Shown here: one piece after another, positions 44,786-61,658 of the stretch
Numbering within the stretch: position 1 is the stretch's first letter
Layout: each line of letters starts with the position of its first letter
From: Hansfordia pulvinata
Taxonomy: Eukaryota > Ascomycota > Sordariomycetes > Xylariales
Length of the DNA: 64,000 nt
Direction: 5' to 3'
Assembly: GCA_006538405.1 (NCBI GenBank)
Contig: BJKQ01000006.1
Coordinates: 1-64,000 of the forward strand
Notes under the pieces: model-generated
Seen by the model: only the letters and a program-made list of their open reading frames with translations
Database searches by the model: none
Told to the model about the DNA's origin: nothing
Program-made: the position numbers and the translations under genes

Positions 44786-46591
44786 ATGGCGCATTCGCCG
44801 GAACGGCAGCCTCTGCTGAGGCCTCGCTCGAGCAGCGGGGGGTCGCAGTCCAAGGCATCCTTCGCGGAAGCCTCGCTGGACGACGGGCCCCGGCAAGCGC
44901 CTGACCACTCCAACATCGAAGACGACGTCCTCCCGAAGACTCAGTGTTGGGCCGGAACATCGGCTGGTCCTCGGCGTACATCATCGCCATCTCTCGTGTG
45001 ATTGGCAGCGGGATCTTTGCAGTTCCCGGGGTGCTTCTCAAATCCACCGGCAGCGTCGGCCTGTCTCTTTCCCTCTGGGTCCTCGGGGCTGTGGTGACGG
45101 CTTGTGGCCTGGCCGTGACACTCGAGTACGGGTCCATGCTTCCGCGGTCCGGCGGCGACAAGGTCTACCTCGAGTTCACCTACACGAGGCCGCGGTACCT
45201 GGCCTCGACAATGGTGGCCACCCAGGCCGTTCTCCTCGGGTTCACCGCCAGCAACTGCATCGTCTTCAGCCAGTACTTCTGGTTCGCCTTGGACATTGAG
45301 CCGGACGCCTTTTCCAAGAAGCTTCTCGCCCTGGTGCTCTTGACGGCCATCACCGTGATACACGGCTGCTGGTACCGCGCCGGCATCCGCCTGCAGAACT
45401 TCCTGGGCTGGGTCAAGGTGGCACTGGTCCTCTTCATGGTGGTCTCCGCCCTGTACGTGGTCCTGGCCCGGCCCGGCCACCAGCGGGACGCGTCGGGGGC
45501 CATGGCGAACCTCCGGTCCTGGGATGATCTGTGGGACGGAAGTGACTGGAGCTTTGGCACTCTGGCCACATCGCTGTTCAAGGTCTTCTACAGCTACGCT
45601 GGCCTGGGCAACTTGAGCAACGTCATGAACGAGGTCAAGAACCCCGTGCGGACGCTGAAGACAGTGTCCGTGACGGCACTGGTGACAGCCTGCCTGCTGT
45701 ATCTGCTGGCGAATCTGGCCTACTTTGTCGTCGTCCCGATCGACGAGATCAAGGCGAGCCGGCAGCTGATTGCCGCCCTGTTCTTTGAGCGGACGTTCGG
45801 CCCCCAGATCGGCAGGCGGGTGCTCCCTCTCGCGGTGGCGCTGTCGGCTGCGGGGAATGTCATGGTGGTCACATTTGCGCTGGTAAGTTCAGAGGCGCGG
45901 CTCTGGTCTGGTCTTCTCCCGTTAATGCTGCTGTCTGCAGGCTCGTCTCAACCAGGAGATCGCCCGCGCCGGGTTCCTCCCCTTCTCGAAGCTCTTATCC
46001 TCGTCGAAGCCGTTCAACGCACCCATGGGAGGGCTGATCGTGCATTACATCCCCTCGTTTCTGGTGATTGCGCTGCCCCCCACGCAGGACATTTACTCCT
46101 TCATTCTCGAAGTGGAGGGCTATCCGGGCCAGATCTACGCGTTGGCGATTTCCATCGGTCTTGTCTGGCTGCGCTACAAGCGTCCCGATATCAAACGCCC
46201 CTTCAAGGCCTGGTTGCCCGCGGTTGGGTTCCGCATCATCCTCTCGCTGGCCCTCCTGGCAGCCCCGTTCTTCCCGCCGTCGCGACCGAGGCCTGACGGT
46301 CTGTTCTACGCCACGTACGCCATTGTGGGTGTTGGAATGTAAGTCCCCAGTAACCCAGTAAGCCCCGCCGACGACGATCGAGTCGACGGGCCGCGCGACC
46401 TGCGTGCTGACAGACGGTGCCGCAGTGTATTGTTTGGTTTTCTGTATTGGCTGGTCTGGACGGTTTTGCTGCCTCGACTGGGGTCCTATTCGTTAGAAGA
46501 GAAGGCGGAGGTGCTTGACGACGGAACCGCAGTGACGGTCCTCACGCGGGTTCCCAACCCTCCCGTGCCGAGCAACCCGCCACCATCGTAG
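44786..46591 (+). CDS. LAT-type amino acid permease, MUP1 (methionine permease)-like; one apparent frameshift
   Basis: The N-terminal frame from ATG 44786 (MAHSPERQPLLRPRSSS) runs to about 44940. The membrane part continues one base out of frame from VLGRNIGWSSAYIIAIS, with no usable intron between, so a base seems missing near 44937-44942. Later exons are well defined: to 45882, 45941-46338 and 46426-46591, with introns of 58 and 87 bp. SRVIGSGIFAVPG is the first-helix motif of the APC/LAT superfamily, and about twelve hydrophobic segments follow. ARLNQEIARAGFLPF and the region after it are typical of fungal MUP1 relatives. It is likely a plasma-membrane permease for methionine or another neutral amino acid. 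Confidence 0.82.
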
Positions 46592-47248
46592 ATACCGTAC
46601 ACGTACATAGAGTAGAGTAGATTCAATCCCACGCCTTGAGGCCGTGTGTGCTCCTCGACGGCCATGAATAGAGTTCATTGATACCACTCTGAATCCCTAC
46701 CTAAGGTACACAGTGCTAGCGCAGAGTCAGTGTCGGGCGGGCATGGCCCCATGTCGGCGTCTTGATTATCGCCCGAGGCGACGGTGGGGGAGGGGTCTGT
46801 TTTGCCGCCATGGGCTTGGCCGTGCATGTGGTGGCCTGGGGTCGGCGACTTTTGTGAGCAGGGCGCGATGCACAGCTGGATTTCTAAGCCGGGGCAACTT
46901 GTGATGGGCAATGACGAATAGGGTGTGGTGGGATGATGCTCTAGAGGCGGCTGTCTTGGTCGCAATAGGTCACGTCGGATTGCGTGCGTGAGGGGCCCCC
47001 CGGAGTGCCACGAGCTGACATAACATCCATGTCCAAGCATCTCTGCACTGCCGAGCTGCCATGTATATAAGCGGTGGCCTCCCGAATGCCATCAGTGCTG
47101 GGAATAGCGCAGAGAGATATCATCCAAGGCAACTTCACTTGACACCACCTACGTCTCGCTTCCACGCTCCGACTTCATCACCTTGTCTACCTTACCTACT
47201 TAAGTATCCAGCTTCCCTGGGCCAGCCAGAACCAACACTGTGAGCACA
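46592..47248. other. Intergenic, promoter of the AsaB-family gene
   Basis: No gene was seen. The last 200 bases before 47249 are C/T-rich with CTACCTTACC-type motifs, as in many fungal core promoters. A TATATAAG box lies at 47062-47069. Confidence 0.5.
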
Positions 47249-48213
47249 ATGGCCACGGTCCAAGCACAACTACCCACGCCGGTCCCCGCCGCCCACTCGG
47301 TGGCTGCGGCCAAGACTCCGTCGGAGCCGCGTCATGTCGATACCACCTTGAACTTCTTCCGGCCCAACGAGGACGGGTCGCCTCCAGAGCCCACCTACGT
47401 CGACAGGCCCGAGACCTTCGACCGCCCGTTCGACACCCACCCGGCCCGGATCACCGACATCTCGGGCCGGGAGTCCGAGTACACGCTCGACGGCAACGGG
47501 TTCCAGATCCACCGCAACGTCGCCCAGGAGAAAGACTTCACGGACGACGAGCACATCAAGGCGGTCTACTACCCCGAGACGGAGCAGCTGTTGAAAGACG
47601 TGTAAGTCGAGGCTCGTTCGATATCTTGGTCCCCTTTGCAGGCTGGCTGACTGATGGGTTATCATATAGTACCGGGGCATCCAAGATCTTCATCTTTGAC
47701 CACACCATCCGTCGCAAGGTGGAGGACAAGCGGGAGCCCGCGTCTCAGAGGCGCGGCCCGGTCAACCGGGTGCACATAGACCAGTCGTACTCGGCGTCTC
47801 TGTCCCGCGTCCCGCACCACCTCCCCGCCGAGGAGGCCGCCGAGCTCCTCAAGGGGCGCGTCCAGATCATCAACGTCTGGCGCCCCATCCGCCAGGTCTT
47901 GCGCGACCCCCTGACCGTCGCCCAGGCCGACACGGTCGACGAGGAGGACCTCGTCCCCGTCGGCCTCATCTACCCGACCCGCAAGGGCGAGACGCTGGCC
48001 GTCAAGCACAACCCCAAGCAGAAGTGGTTCTACAAGTACGGCCTGACCCCCGAGGAGGTCATCCTGATCAAGTGCTTCGACAGCAAGACCGACGGCCGGG
48101 CCCGCCGCGTCCCGCATTCCGCTTTCGTAGACCCTTCGGCCCAGGACGATGTCCCGGCCAGGGAGAGTATCGAGGTCCGAGCCCTCGTCTTCCACCCTGA
48201 CGATAAGGAGTAG
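47249..48213 (+). CDS. AsaB/GA4 desaturase-family protein, two exons
   Basis: Exons are 47249-47601 and 47670-48213 (298 residues), with a 68-bp intron (GTAAGT, TAG acceptor, phase 2). The ATG at 47249 was chosen; a GTG three codons upstream was rejected. Residues in order: TTLNFFRPNEDGSPP near 31, YTLDGNGFQIHRN, then FDHTIRR, RVHIDQSYSAS and INVWRPI. FDHTIRR, HxDxS and the INVWRPI strand are the hallmarks of the fungal family annotated as AsaB/GA4 desaturase or CmcJ-like, related to 2-oxoglutarate-dependent oxygenases and found in many secondary-metabolite clusters. No biosynthetic backbone gene is near, so its substrate is unknown. It is convergent with the acyl-CoA dehydrogenase. Confidence 0.85.
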
Positions 48214-48457
48214 GCCAAGATGTCGCCAGCAAGGCTTTGTGCAGATTGGGTGGCGAAAGGCGGGGGTTATCGCGTGTACGCCAGACTACCTAGGTACACT
48301 ACAATGACTTGGAGATGACTTGGAGGATCAACAGAATGATACACATTGCTTCTCACTGGCGGCTAATCGTACTCTGGACGTTGGGCGCCGAGATTCCCTG
48401 TGCTGTACATGTCGCCGCCGCCACCAACTCGCTCTCCTGATTTTCTGCACCCCCCCA

Positions 48458-48649
48458 TCAGATCTTGGCGCTGGGCTCCAGTGCCTTAGTCTTGGCCTTG
48501 AACAACTTCACCAGCTGCCGCACGGCCAGGTCGAGCATCACGTCTTCCGAGCCCCCCGGGATGCGCGTTCCCGGAACCTCACGGTAGATCACTGGACGGG
48601 AAGGGGGTTCGTTAGCCAATGCTCTCAGTGGTAGGAGAAAATAGGGGGA

Positions 48650-48687
<38 letters not shown>

Positions 48688-49998
48688 AACAATAATCAGG
48701 AGACGGGGCACTCACTTTCCACCACCTCTCCCTGGCCGCTGCGCGTGAAGCCGTTGCCGCCGAAGAGGAGCACGGCGGTGTCGGCGCATTCGCGCAGCAC
48801 GATGCCGGCCTGCGCCTTGACGAGGCCCGTCAAGCCGCCCAGCTCGCGGTCGGCGTCGTCCTTGGGCAGCCTGGACATCTGGTAGGCGAACTGCTCGACC
48901 CAGGCCCACTGGCTCTCGAGCAGGGCGCCCGCCTTGGCCAGGCGGTGGCGGACGACGGGCTGGTCCATGAGGGGCTTGCCGAAGGCCTCGCGCCGCATGA
49001 CGTACTCGAACGCCGACGACAGTGCGACGCGGGCCTGGCGCGTGGTCCCCACGGCAATGGTGAGCCGCTCGTGGTTGAAGTTGGTCATGACGTAGCGCAT
49101 CCCCATGCCCTCGGCGCCGATCAGGTTCTCCACCGGCACCTTGACCTCGTCCAGCTCGATGTACGTCGTGCCCGCGGAGATCTGCCCCGCGACCTTGAGC
49201 CGGCGCATCGAGACGCCCGGGTAGCCCTTGAGCGGCACCACGAGCATGGACAGGCCCGCCGCCCCCGACTCGGGCGTCCCGGTGCGGACGGCCATGGCGC
49301 TGTAGTCGGCCCAGATTCCGTTGGTGATCCTGGCAAAGAAGAAAAGAAGAAAAAGAAAGGTCAGCAACTGCCAGTTTACCGACCGAGATGTTGCCCCTTG
49401 CGCAAGTGCGCGGGTTTCCTTACCACTTCTTCGTGCCCGTGACAATGTAGAACTTGCCGTCCGGCGTCTTGGTGGCCGTCGTGGTCACGTTGGCCACGTC
49501 GCTGCCCGCCTCGGGCTCTGTGATGGCGATGCAGCTGCGCTTCTTGCCCGTCAGGAGCTCGGGCAGGAACTTCTCCTGGAGCTGCTTGGAGCCGAACTTG
49601 AGGATGGGCGGGACCCCGAAGGCCATGCCGGTGGTCAGGCTGCCCGAGGGCCCCGCCAGGCCGGACCGGGCCATCTCGTCGCCGTAGATGAGCGAGTGCA
49701 GCGAGTCGAAGTCCTCGACCTTGAGGCCGCCGGGGAGCTCGTGGATGCCCAGCCTCTTCAGCCAGGCCACGGGGAGCGGGGCCGGCAGGGCGGGCACGAG
49801 CATGTTGGCCTTGGCAAAGGTCGGGAACACATGGTCGGGCACCGTTTCGCTCTTGTCCCACTCGACGGCGTTGTCGAGCAGGTTCTTCTGGATGAACGGC
49901 CGGATGGCGGCTTGCCACTTCTTGTGCGACTCGGTGAAGTACGGAGAGGGCAGGCCGGTCAACCACGACGGGTCGGAGAAGGGGACGGGCACAGACAT
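48458..49998 (-). CDS. Acyl-CoA dehydrogenase family protein, three exons
   Basis: Exons are 49998-49424, 49329-48716 and 48591-48458 (440 residues); introns are 94 and 124 bp with closed phases. The N-terminal helical domain (FTESHKKWQAAIRPFIQ) leads to the FAD-binding AITEPEAGSDVANV motif. The beta domain holds VTGTKKWITNGIWADY and VPVENLIG. The C-terminal four-helix domain holds HERLTIAVG, the REAFGKPLMDQP motif and ECADTAVLLFGGNGFT, and PGTRIPGGSEDVMLDL closes it. No clear mitochondrial or peroxisomal targeting signal is visible (the C-terminus is SAKI). It likely oxidises an acyl-CoA or related thioester with FAD; chain length cannot be told. Confidence 0.9.
48650..48688. repeat. (TGA)n microsatellite in an intron
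   Basis: About a dozen TGA/GAT triplets in a row lie in intron 2 of the acyl-CoA dehydrogenase gene (ATC repeats on the coding strand). It is likely length-polymorphic. Confidence 0.9.
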
Positions 49999-51393
49999 GT
50001 TGGCCGGCGTTTCGCGGAAAAAGGGGTCTGCGGTCGTGGGTACCTAGATGAGATGGGTGAGGGTCTTGGGCCAAGTCAGTCGTCTGCAGCGAGACGCGGG
50101 ATCCGGAGCAAGCAAGCAAGCAAGCAGGCAAGTAATGGTGTCGCGGTTGATGGACGGGGTGCAGAGGAATGCCATCGTTGGAGACGTCACACCTTTTACG
50201 TGCCTCGTTCGGATGTCAGCTTGTGAGACGACGACCCGCGCCAAACCGACAAAACCGACAGGGGTCGGTCGCCCCTGGACTCGCGATCCCCTATAGCAGC
50301 GGGGCATCTCCGCAGCCTCGGCTCCTTTCCACTGCCAGGTCGGCCGGGCCCAATGGCAGCCCGAGGTGGTTTGGGGACGTCAGGTCAGAGCGCCGTGCCC
50401 GTGCGGAGAAGCGACCGGCCGGCCTTGGAGACAGCGGCCACGCTGGCGCTGCGTTTCTACGAGTACCACATCTGGCCCGACGCTGCTCGGCTCCGGCCGT
50501 GTTCGCAGGCAATATGCATCAGAGCGCGCGACTGAGGTCCGCCCGAGGCAAGCGCCCTACGGTCAGATCACATCACATTGGGGCTCGCCAGCCACCACAC
50601 GCCATCTCTGATCAGTGTCTGTCGTCCTCTATCTACATCGGCATGCTCTGGTCGCTCTGTGTGCGCGGAGCGACCAGGCGTGTATCGAACACTTTATTGA
50701 AGAGCGCCCCTATCCACCACACGAATCGGACTGCCACGGGCTCTGTCGCTGCCTCTCCGTCGGTCGCTCGTCCAGCTTTGCCCTGCCAGTCTGCGGACAT
50801 GGGTGGCTCGGCCCTATGACCGCCGTCCAAGTCGGCCGCGACAGTGTCGCCGCTTTTCCGCCACCGACTCGTATTCATGCACCATTTCTCTCGGCCCGAC
50901 GTTGTCGCAACGGACCTGAGGGTGCGCTTGATTTCCGCCATTCGTCTCCGCCAATTCTCCCGTCACAATCGCCATGAGACCTCTCGATTGGGCGGCGGTG
51001 AAGGAAAGCTCGGCGTGTAGGGATTGTGCCGGTCGAGAGTCACCCAATGACACTGCGACGACGGGCTGCCTGCCATCCACCAAGTGGCCGGTTTGCAGCT
51101 GGCGTCCGTGCCTGCGCACACGTAATGCCATCCCCGCCGGCAGTAGAACTGGGACCACGAGCTTGTTGAATGAGATGATAGGAAGGATTCTCATTGCGAG
51201 CTTACGCCGCCTTCTATTATACTTTTATACCTTTTATTTAGCAAAGCATCTCCACAGCGGGCCGGCTCAATTAGTAGTTGCCCATGCCTCGGAATGTCTC
51301 TGTATCGTAGATGTATGGAAGACCGAAATCACTTCGTTGGGCGAGTGCAGGTGGACGTTTATCCCCATGGTCCCAGGTTCGCATCGCAACTCT
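49999..51393. other. Intergenic, no gene recognised
   Basis: This is the promoter of the acyl-CoA dehydrogenase (a short CAAG repeat near 50105-50125) and the 3' region of the STE20-like kinase. Both strands carry mirrored open frames without domains. Confidence 0.5.
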
Positions 51394-53876
51394 TTAGCCT
51401 GTGCCCCGGACACTGAGGCCCCTTTGATTACCCGCGTCTGGCCGGAGCGGGTCACTGGCATACTGCAGATGTTCGTTGAGGCTGGACAGCAGGCGCGTAA
51501 GCTCGGCTATGCAGTTCTCGCGGGAAGATATCCCCATCGCAGCCGTAGTGGAAGGCGGCAGTGGACGGGGTGGCTCCAGACGATGAGCACTTCCAGCCCC
51601 ATCGCACCATGACGAGACGACGCCCACGTCCCCACCTATTGGCTCCTGGTCTTCCCAACAACGACTGAGGCGCGACGAAACTGCCAGATTTCCCTGGCTT
51701 TGCAGGGCGAAACTCGGCAGCAAGGCTGGAGTGGAGTTCGTGCGTCCAAGTGGCGAACGCACCCCAGTGAGGAGCGGTGGCAGGCCAATGAGGCTTGACT
51801 CGTCCTGTGCGTTGTCTCGTGTGTTTCCGTTCAAGCCCGACCGATGAGTGTCAAGCAGTCCCGGCTCCCAGGATTTCTCGAGCCAGTCCTCAACGACAGC
51901 TTCGACAGCCTGCGACGAGCGTCCTGTGCTCGTGATGTAGTTGGGCTCCTCTTGTCGGATCGAGTGGCCCAGCTGGTCGGCGTCGCTGCCCCCCTCAATA
52001 GGGCAGACCCGCTGAGATTTGCCAAACGTGTCCTCTTCGCCGCTATACCAGTCAATCAACGTCATGGTTGACAGGCGATTCTGCACGTCCGGGTCCAGAG
52101 CCCTTTCCCTGGCCACATGCCACGGCTGGGGCGGCTGTTCTTCAAGCAAGAACGCATCGAGGTCATCCAGACGCGCCGCCAAGCCTGTCAGGTCTGCCTT
52201 GGAGTCCACGGGGATCTGTGCTTCGCGCGAGCTGTCGCGCGATACGACAAAGCTCCGGGTCTTTGGGCTTATTGGCTCGTCGGTTCTCGAGATGATGATC
52301 TGGGACTGGCCCTGGTTGCCCGGTTCGGCCGCGTCTTTGAGTGCTGAGGCAAATGTCCAGCCTTTGGCTATTGGATGGTTCGCCAGCAGGTCTTTCTGTT
52401 TCGCGTCTGGGCGCGACTCTGCGCTCAAAATTGACACGAGCTTTTCGCCGTCTTGAGGAGGGGCCGAAACGACCGACAGATTGCGTGTGGGGGACTCATT
52501 CAACGGCAGAGGGGCGCAAAGATTGAGAAATGAGTGGGCAGCACTGTCTAAATAGCTTGACGGCGCTTTCTGGTCAAAGACGCTTTCAATGGGAGTCGAA
52601 GGGATCTCCGGTTTGGGCTGCGTGTCGCCGGTGTTGTGCCTAGTCCTCGGCATTGCAGGCGAGATTGGAGGGCCTTGAGCCTCCCTTGCGTCTAGCGCAT
52701 CGGATCCTCTGGGCCTCGAGATGAAATCATTCGCTGCTGTCGATATACCTCTGTCGTCATCAACGGCAGTACCAGATTGTGCTTGCTCAGCCCTCGAGGG
52801 CTCCGGGTCAGCATCAGGGGGGGCCGACGACAGTTGTTGTCCGTGTCGGTGCTCTTGGTCCGATACACGCTCACCAAGTCGAGAATGTTGGAACTCGGGT
52901 ACCGAGCGCTTGTATTGGCCAGGTAGGGAAGATCTTGAACCTGCTCTATCGAAGGGCGCTTGATGGGGTCCTTTGCTGTGCAAGCCACAATCATGTCTCG
53001 TAACAGAGAGAAGTCTCTTGACCCGTGTAGCTTGAACGGTTGCTGCAGGTCGCCTTCCTTTGTTGACGAGGCCTCGTCCAGAGAATCGTGCACGCCTCGC
53101 GGATCAGGCAGGTAGCCGCAAGTCATCTCGTAGGCCGTGAGTCCCAGACCCCAGACATCGACTTTCGCCCCATATTGCGCCTGAGACGTCATCATCTCGG
53201 GGGCCAGCGGGCGGAACCGGTCGTGCCTGAGCGTTCCGCTGCGAGACAGCTCGTCGACCATACTCGCCACAGCAAAGTCACACAGCAAAGCCTTTCCAGC
53301 TGTGCTCACCAAGAGATTGGAACATTTGATGTCTCCGTGGATCACGCTGCGGCCATGTATCCAGCGCACTGCTTCGGCAGCCTCGCGAAGAATCGGCACG
53401 GCCCATTCCTCAGCCAAGCCGCCAAAGGGAACCATGAGGGTGGCCACGCTGCCAACAGTGCAGTACTCGGAGATCACCCATATGCTGTCGCCAATGATCA
53501 AGGTGTCTATGATGGGGTTGATGCTTGCGGCATTGTGGGAGTTCAGGAGCTTGAGAGTGTTGACCTCCTTGTGGATCTCGGTCAACAGGTTGGCGGGAGG
53601 GCTGTCCGAACCGTCGGACCGACACATGCGAATGATCTTGATAGCGACGGTCTGGCGGCGGCAGGGGTCGGTGGCCTTGTATACACGGCCAAAGACTCCC
53701 TCTCCGATGAACTCGTCGAGCTGGAATCTGGGAAGAGGGATGTTGAGGTCGCTGCATTCCTTGGAGACGCTCTCTTGCATTTGCCATGCATCCTGCAGCG
53801 CGCGTGTCTCTGCAGGAGAGTCCGGGCGAGACGATATCGCTGATGACTGAGAGCGGAAGTGCTGTGAGAGAGCCAT
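51394..53876 (-). CDS. STE20-like protein kinase with long C-terminal tail; intron or frameshift near 52.8 kb
   Basis: The start is the ATG at 53876 (MALSQHFRSQ, AAGAATGGC context); an upstream in-frame ATG at 53993 adds 39 odd residues. Kinase landmarks: glycine loop GEGVFG (58-63), Lys80 in VAIKII, Glu104, HGDIKCSN with Asp182 (HGD instead of HRD), DFA at 200-202 instead of DFG, and APE at 225-227. The domain resembles fungal STE20/GCK-type kinases. Beyond residue 340 the kinase frame stops near 52692, while an overlapping frame runs to 51394 as a disordered Ser/Pro/Asp-rich tail. They join either by a missing C in a C7 run (52816-52822) or by an intron starting GTGAGC near 52890 with an unusual GAG acceptor. 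Confidence 0.75.
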
Positions 53877-55047
53877 TCTTGGGCTTGTGTGTGTACCAAG
53901 GAGGACTTGTACGCCGAGACGGGAGCGGTGGGTTGTCAGGTTGGAGGCCCAGGCACGGTAGTCAATGGCCAGGACCGAACAGGCCAGTCTCATGAGTTAA
54001 GCTTGAAGAATGTGTTAACCACTACATAACGCTGTCAAGAATTGGGAGGAGGATGAAAGAACATGACTTTCAGGGTGCTGCAATGTGGTACAGCATCCGC
54101 CACAGCAAGGGTTACACGAGCGCACGTCGGGTAATGCCAAAGCTGGGCAACGCTGGGCCAGAGCTCAGCGCCATCTCGTATTCAATGGCATTGGCTGGGG
54201 CGGCTAAAATGGCCCGTTTGTGTCTTGTCGCTTCTGTAGTCCTGAGGACCATGGAGGGCCGCCCCGCCATCCCTTCTCGCCCTGGCAGACAATCGATACC
54301 GGTGCGTTCATTGGCCTCGGATCTTCTCAGCGCGCAGTGCCGGTTGTGTGACTGGCAATTCCAGTTCAATGTGATGATAGAGCTTGTCGTTGTATGGTCA
54401 AGATTGATACACTCGAATGATAGTGAATGAAATTGCAGGTTGAGGCTATTCAGAGCTGCGCAGAAGCGCCGACATGGTCGAGCCATAAATGGGAAGGACA
54501 AGCGTCAATCAGAGTCCCTCCACTCCACCAGGGCTCGGTATCGCTACTTCTGTGCCCGCTCATAAATACACCTGCCTGCCGAATGCAGCCTGGCTCGGAG
54601 GGGCAGCGCGCCCACTCGATGCCCCCAAGCCCCACAGGTCGACGCCATGCATGAACCGATACTTCATGACGCCTGCCCCGGCCCGCGCCCAATGAGAGCG
54701 TCATCGTATCCAATCGCGTCGGGTCTCTCTCCAGGCACGCGTCCCACCTCAGATCCAGTCCATGTACCTGAACTTACACTGGTGGCATCGACTTGGTGAC
54801 TCAACACAACGCCGCTCATCCGGGCTTCAACTCATCATCACTCACAATAGTCCCCTCTTGCTCTGATCTTTTTGCCCCGCATAGCGCTATTTGACTGGCT
54901 TCTTTGCTTCAACCGGGCCGCGGCGCTCCTGGCTTCTTCCCATTCACACCTCGGGTCCTTCCCTTGGCCTCAACTACCTAGACAGCTGCGGTAGAGTGCA
55001 ATAGAAGCAGCACACGCAACAGACGCAACGCAAGCCGCGGCGTATAA
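53877..55047. other. Intergenic between divergent genes
   Basis: This is the shared upstream region of the STE20-like kinase (minus) and EXO5 (plus). No gene was seen. The stretch before 55048 is C/T-rich with CATCATCACTCACAA-type sequence, normal for fungal promoters. Confidence 0.5.
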
Positions 55048-56851
55048 ATGGAACAGAAGCCCAGGCCGGCCTCCCCCGAATCCAACTACGGCTCCGACTT
55101 TTCCCTCGGCGAGGAAGACATAGTCAACGGCCTGCTCGACGCCGCCACCGCCCAGTCCTCCACGCTCGCCCACCAGCTCGGCGCCGCTGCTGCCGCAGCT
55201 GATCGCGGCCTCCCGTCTGCCGCTCCGGGCTTCGGTGACTCGCTCGATGGTCTTCCTGTGCTTGTCGCCCCTGCGGGCCACTCCTCCCGCCCTCCGGTCG
55301 CTCCAGGTTCGCTGGGCGTCGTCGGCCAAACGACTGGTGAGTTGTGCGCTGCGACCCTTTCTCTCGCCGCCTTGTGACTCCTGCCCTTCCTTTCTCTCCC
55401 CTTCCCGCCGCCGACACAACATTTCTGACTGACCAACAGCACCTAGTGAGCTCCCGGCGCTCCCTCGCCGCCACCAGAGCGGCCGCGCAAGAAGATGACC
55501 AGCCCCCGCCGCCGGCGCCGGGCGAGCAAGACACGCGATCCCCCCTGACCCGGTTCCGCGCCCGCCGCGCCCTGACGGTCACGGACCTGTCATCGGGCGC
55601 CTGGTGCGAGCTGCAGCACTGGTACACGCTGACCCGCTCGCCGCGGGCCGCAAGACGCGCACCCCGGCCATGAAGAGCGGCTCCCGCGTCCACCGCGCCC
55701 TCGAGGTCGAGGTCCACCGCACGGTCCGCGTCGAGGTCGCCGCCGCCGAGGAGGCCTTCGCCCTGCGCCTGTGGAACGTCGTCCAGGGCCTGCGCACCCT
55801 GCGCGAGACGGGCATGACGCGCGAGCTCGAGGTCTGGGGCACCATCGGCGGCAGTGGTGACGGCGAAGCCCCCCACGTCGTCAGCGGCGTTATCGACATG
55901 CTCAGCTACGCCGAGCCCGGCGCAGAAGGCTCTCACAAGTTTCAGTCTCAACCGCCGCCGCCGCCGCCGCCGCCGGCGGACCAGGCCTCCATCGCCGACT
56001 ACTTCGCGCCCGATGGCGACAGCAAGCCGCGACGGCATGACAAGGAAATCCATCTGACAGACGTCAAAACGCGTGGCTCTCCTCGGCTCCCTTCCGGCGC
56101 CATGCTCCGCCCGGCGCAGATTCAGCTCATGCTCTATCATCGTCTACTGGGCGGCATGGCCGCATCCTGCTCGCAAGACAGCAGCTCTCTAGCCCCCTCG
56201 GAGACATTGGACTGGCCAACCATCCTCTCCTTCTACCGTCTCGACCCAGACGCCCCCTTCTCCGATACCTTCATGGCCAAATTGGCCGGCCTATACGAGG
56301 ACGACATGTTCTCCAGCGACGGCGAGTCGGCCTCCGAGCCCGCAGACGACGCCTCCGCTCCTACAGCGCCCAGCTCGAAGCCTCACCTCCCCCCCTTGTC
56401 CATCCCACAGGACACATTGCCGTACCGCACCATCTCGGACATCCTCACCCTCCTCCGGAGCGAGATCGCCGAGACATTCCCGCGAGGGCGGGCCTCGCTG
56501 GCCAGCACGCTGACTATCGAGTATCGCCGCCGCCGCCAGCAGCAGGAGAGCAAACGCCATAAGAACGGCGAGAGCGACGTTGAGGAGGAGGAGGACCCCC
56601 GGGACCGTATCCTCGGGCACCGCGCGTTCCCAGCCTCGGCCCTGGAGCTCGACTCATACATGGGCTGGAACATGCAGTGGTGGCGCGGCCGCCGGCAGGC
56701 AGAGGGCGTCGGCAACATTGAGGAAGTTGCCTACAAGTGCCGTTCGTGCGAGTTTGCCAACGACTGCGAGTGGCTCCGGGCAAAGGAATCTGCCCACTTG
56801 CAGGCCTTGCGCAAGACACCACAAGCTGGCGCAGCCGCGCAAGCACCGTAG
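55048..56851 (+). CDS. EXO5: Exonuclease V (EXO5/DEM1 family), with apparent frameshifts
   Basis: Exon 1 (55048-55336) encodes an acidic Ser/Pro-rich N-terminus and ends at a GTGAGT donor; exon 2 starts at 55440 after CCAACAG. The family core follows: SPLTRFRARRALTVTDLSS, WCELQHWYTL, then RTPAMKSGSRVHRALE, WGTIGG, GVIDMLSY, DVKTRGSPRLP, QLMLYHRLLGG and a C-terminal CRSCEFANDC. The Cys of WCE plus those three form the expected [4Fe-4S] cluster; DML and DVKTR carry metal-binding nuclease residues. The family is a single-strand DNA exonuclease of mitochondria or nucleus. To stay in the family frame, a base is missing near 55630-55650 and probably also near 55485 and in the C6 run at about 55541-55546. 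Confidence 0.82.
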
Positions 56852-57233
56852 ACGCATCGCAGATCGGTAAAAGCAAACAATGAACGATGAAGAATAGAGA
56901 AGAAAAAATCAAGATCACAATCAGGCGCGTGAAGGCATTGACATGTCACTCGGCCGGGAGACTGAACGCCAAACATGTTCTACCTAGGTATCATAGCAAG
57001 TTAAGTATGGTAGAGGCAGCCGCACTGGCTACCAATCGCGGCTTCAGTCCTCCGCAGACCTGTACGAGTACTGCGCAGACCTCCAGTATCTGGTCGGCTT
57101 CGTCCGCCGCCAATGCCCCTGAGCACGCGTCTCATCCTCGCGGGCACAAGTACCGAGTTCAACCATGGACGGGTCACAGCTTTGCCTGCCGACCGCCGCT
57201 TAAAGGTGGCGAATTCTCCACCGACCCTGACCT
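56852..57233. other. Intergenic between convergent genes
   Basis: This is the 3' region of EXO5 and of the glucose-6-phosphate isomerase gene. No gene was seen. Confidence 0.5.
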
Positions 57234-61658
<4,425 letters not shown>

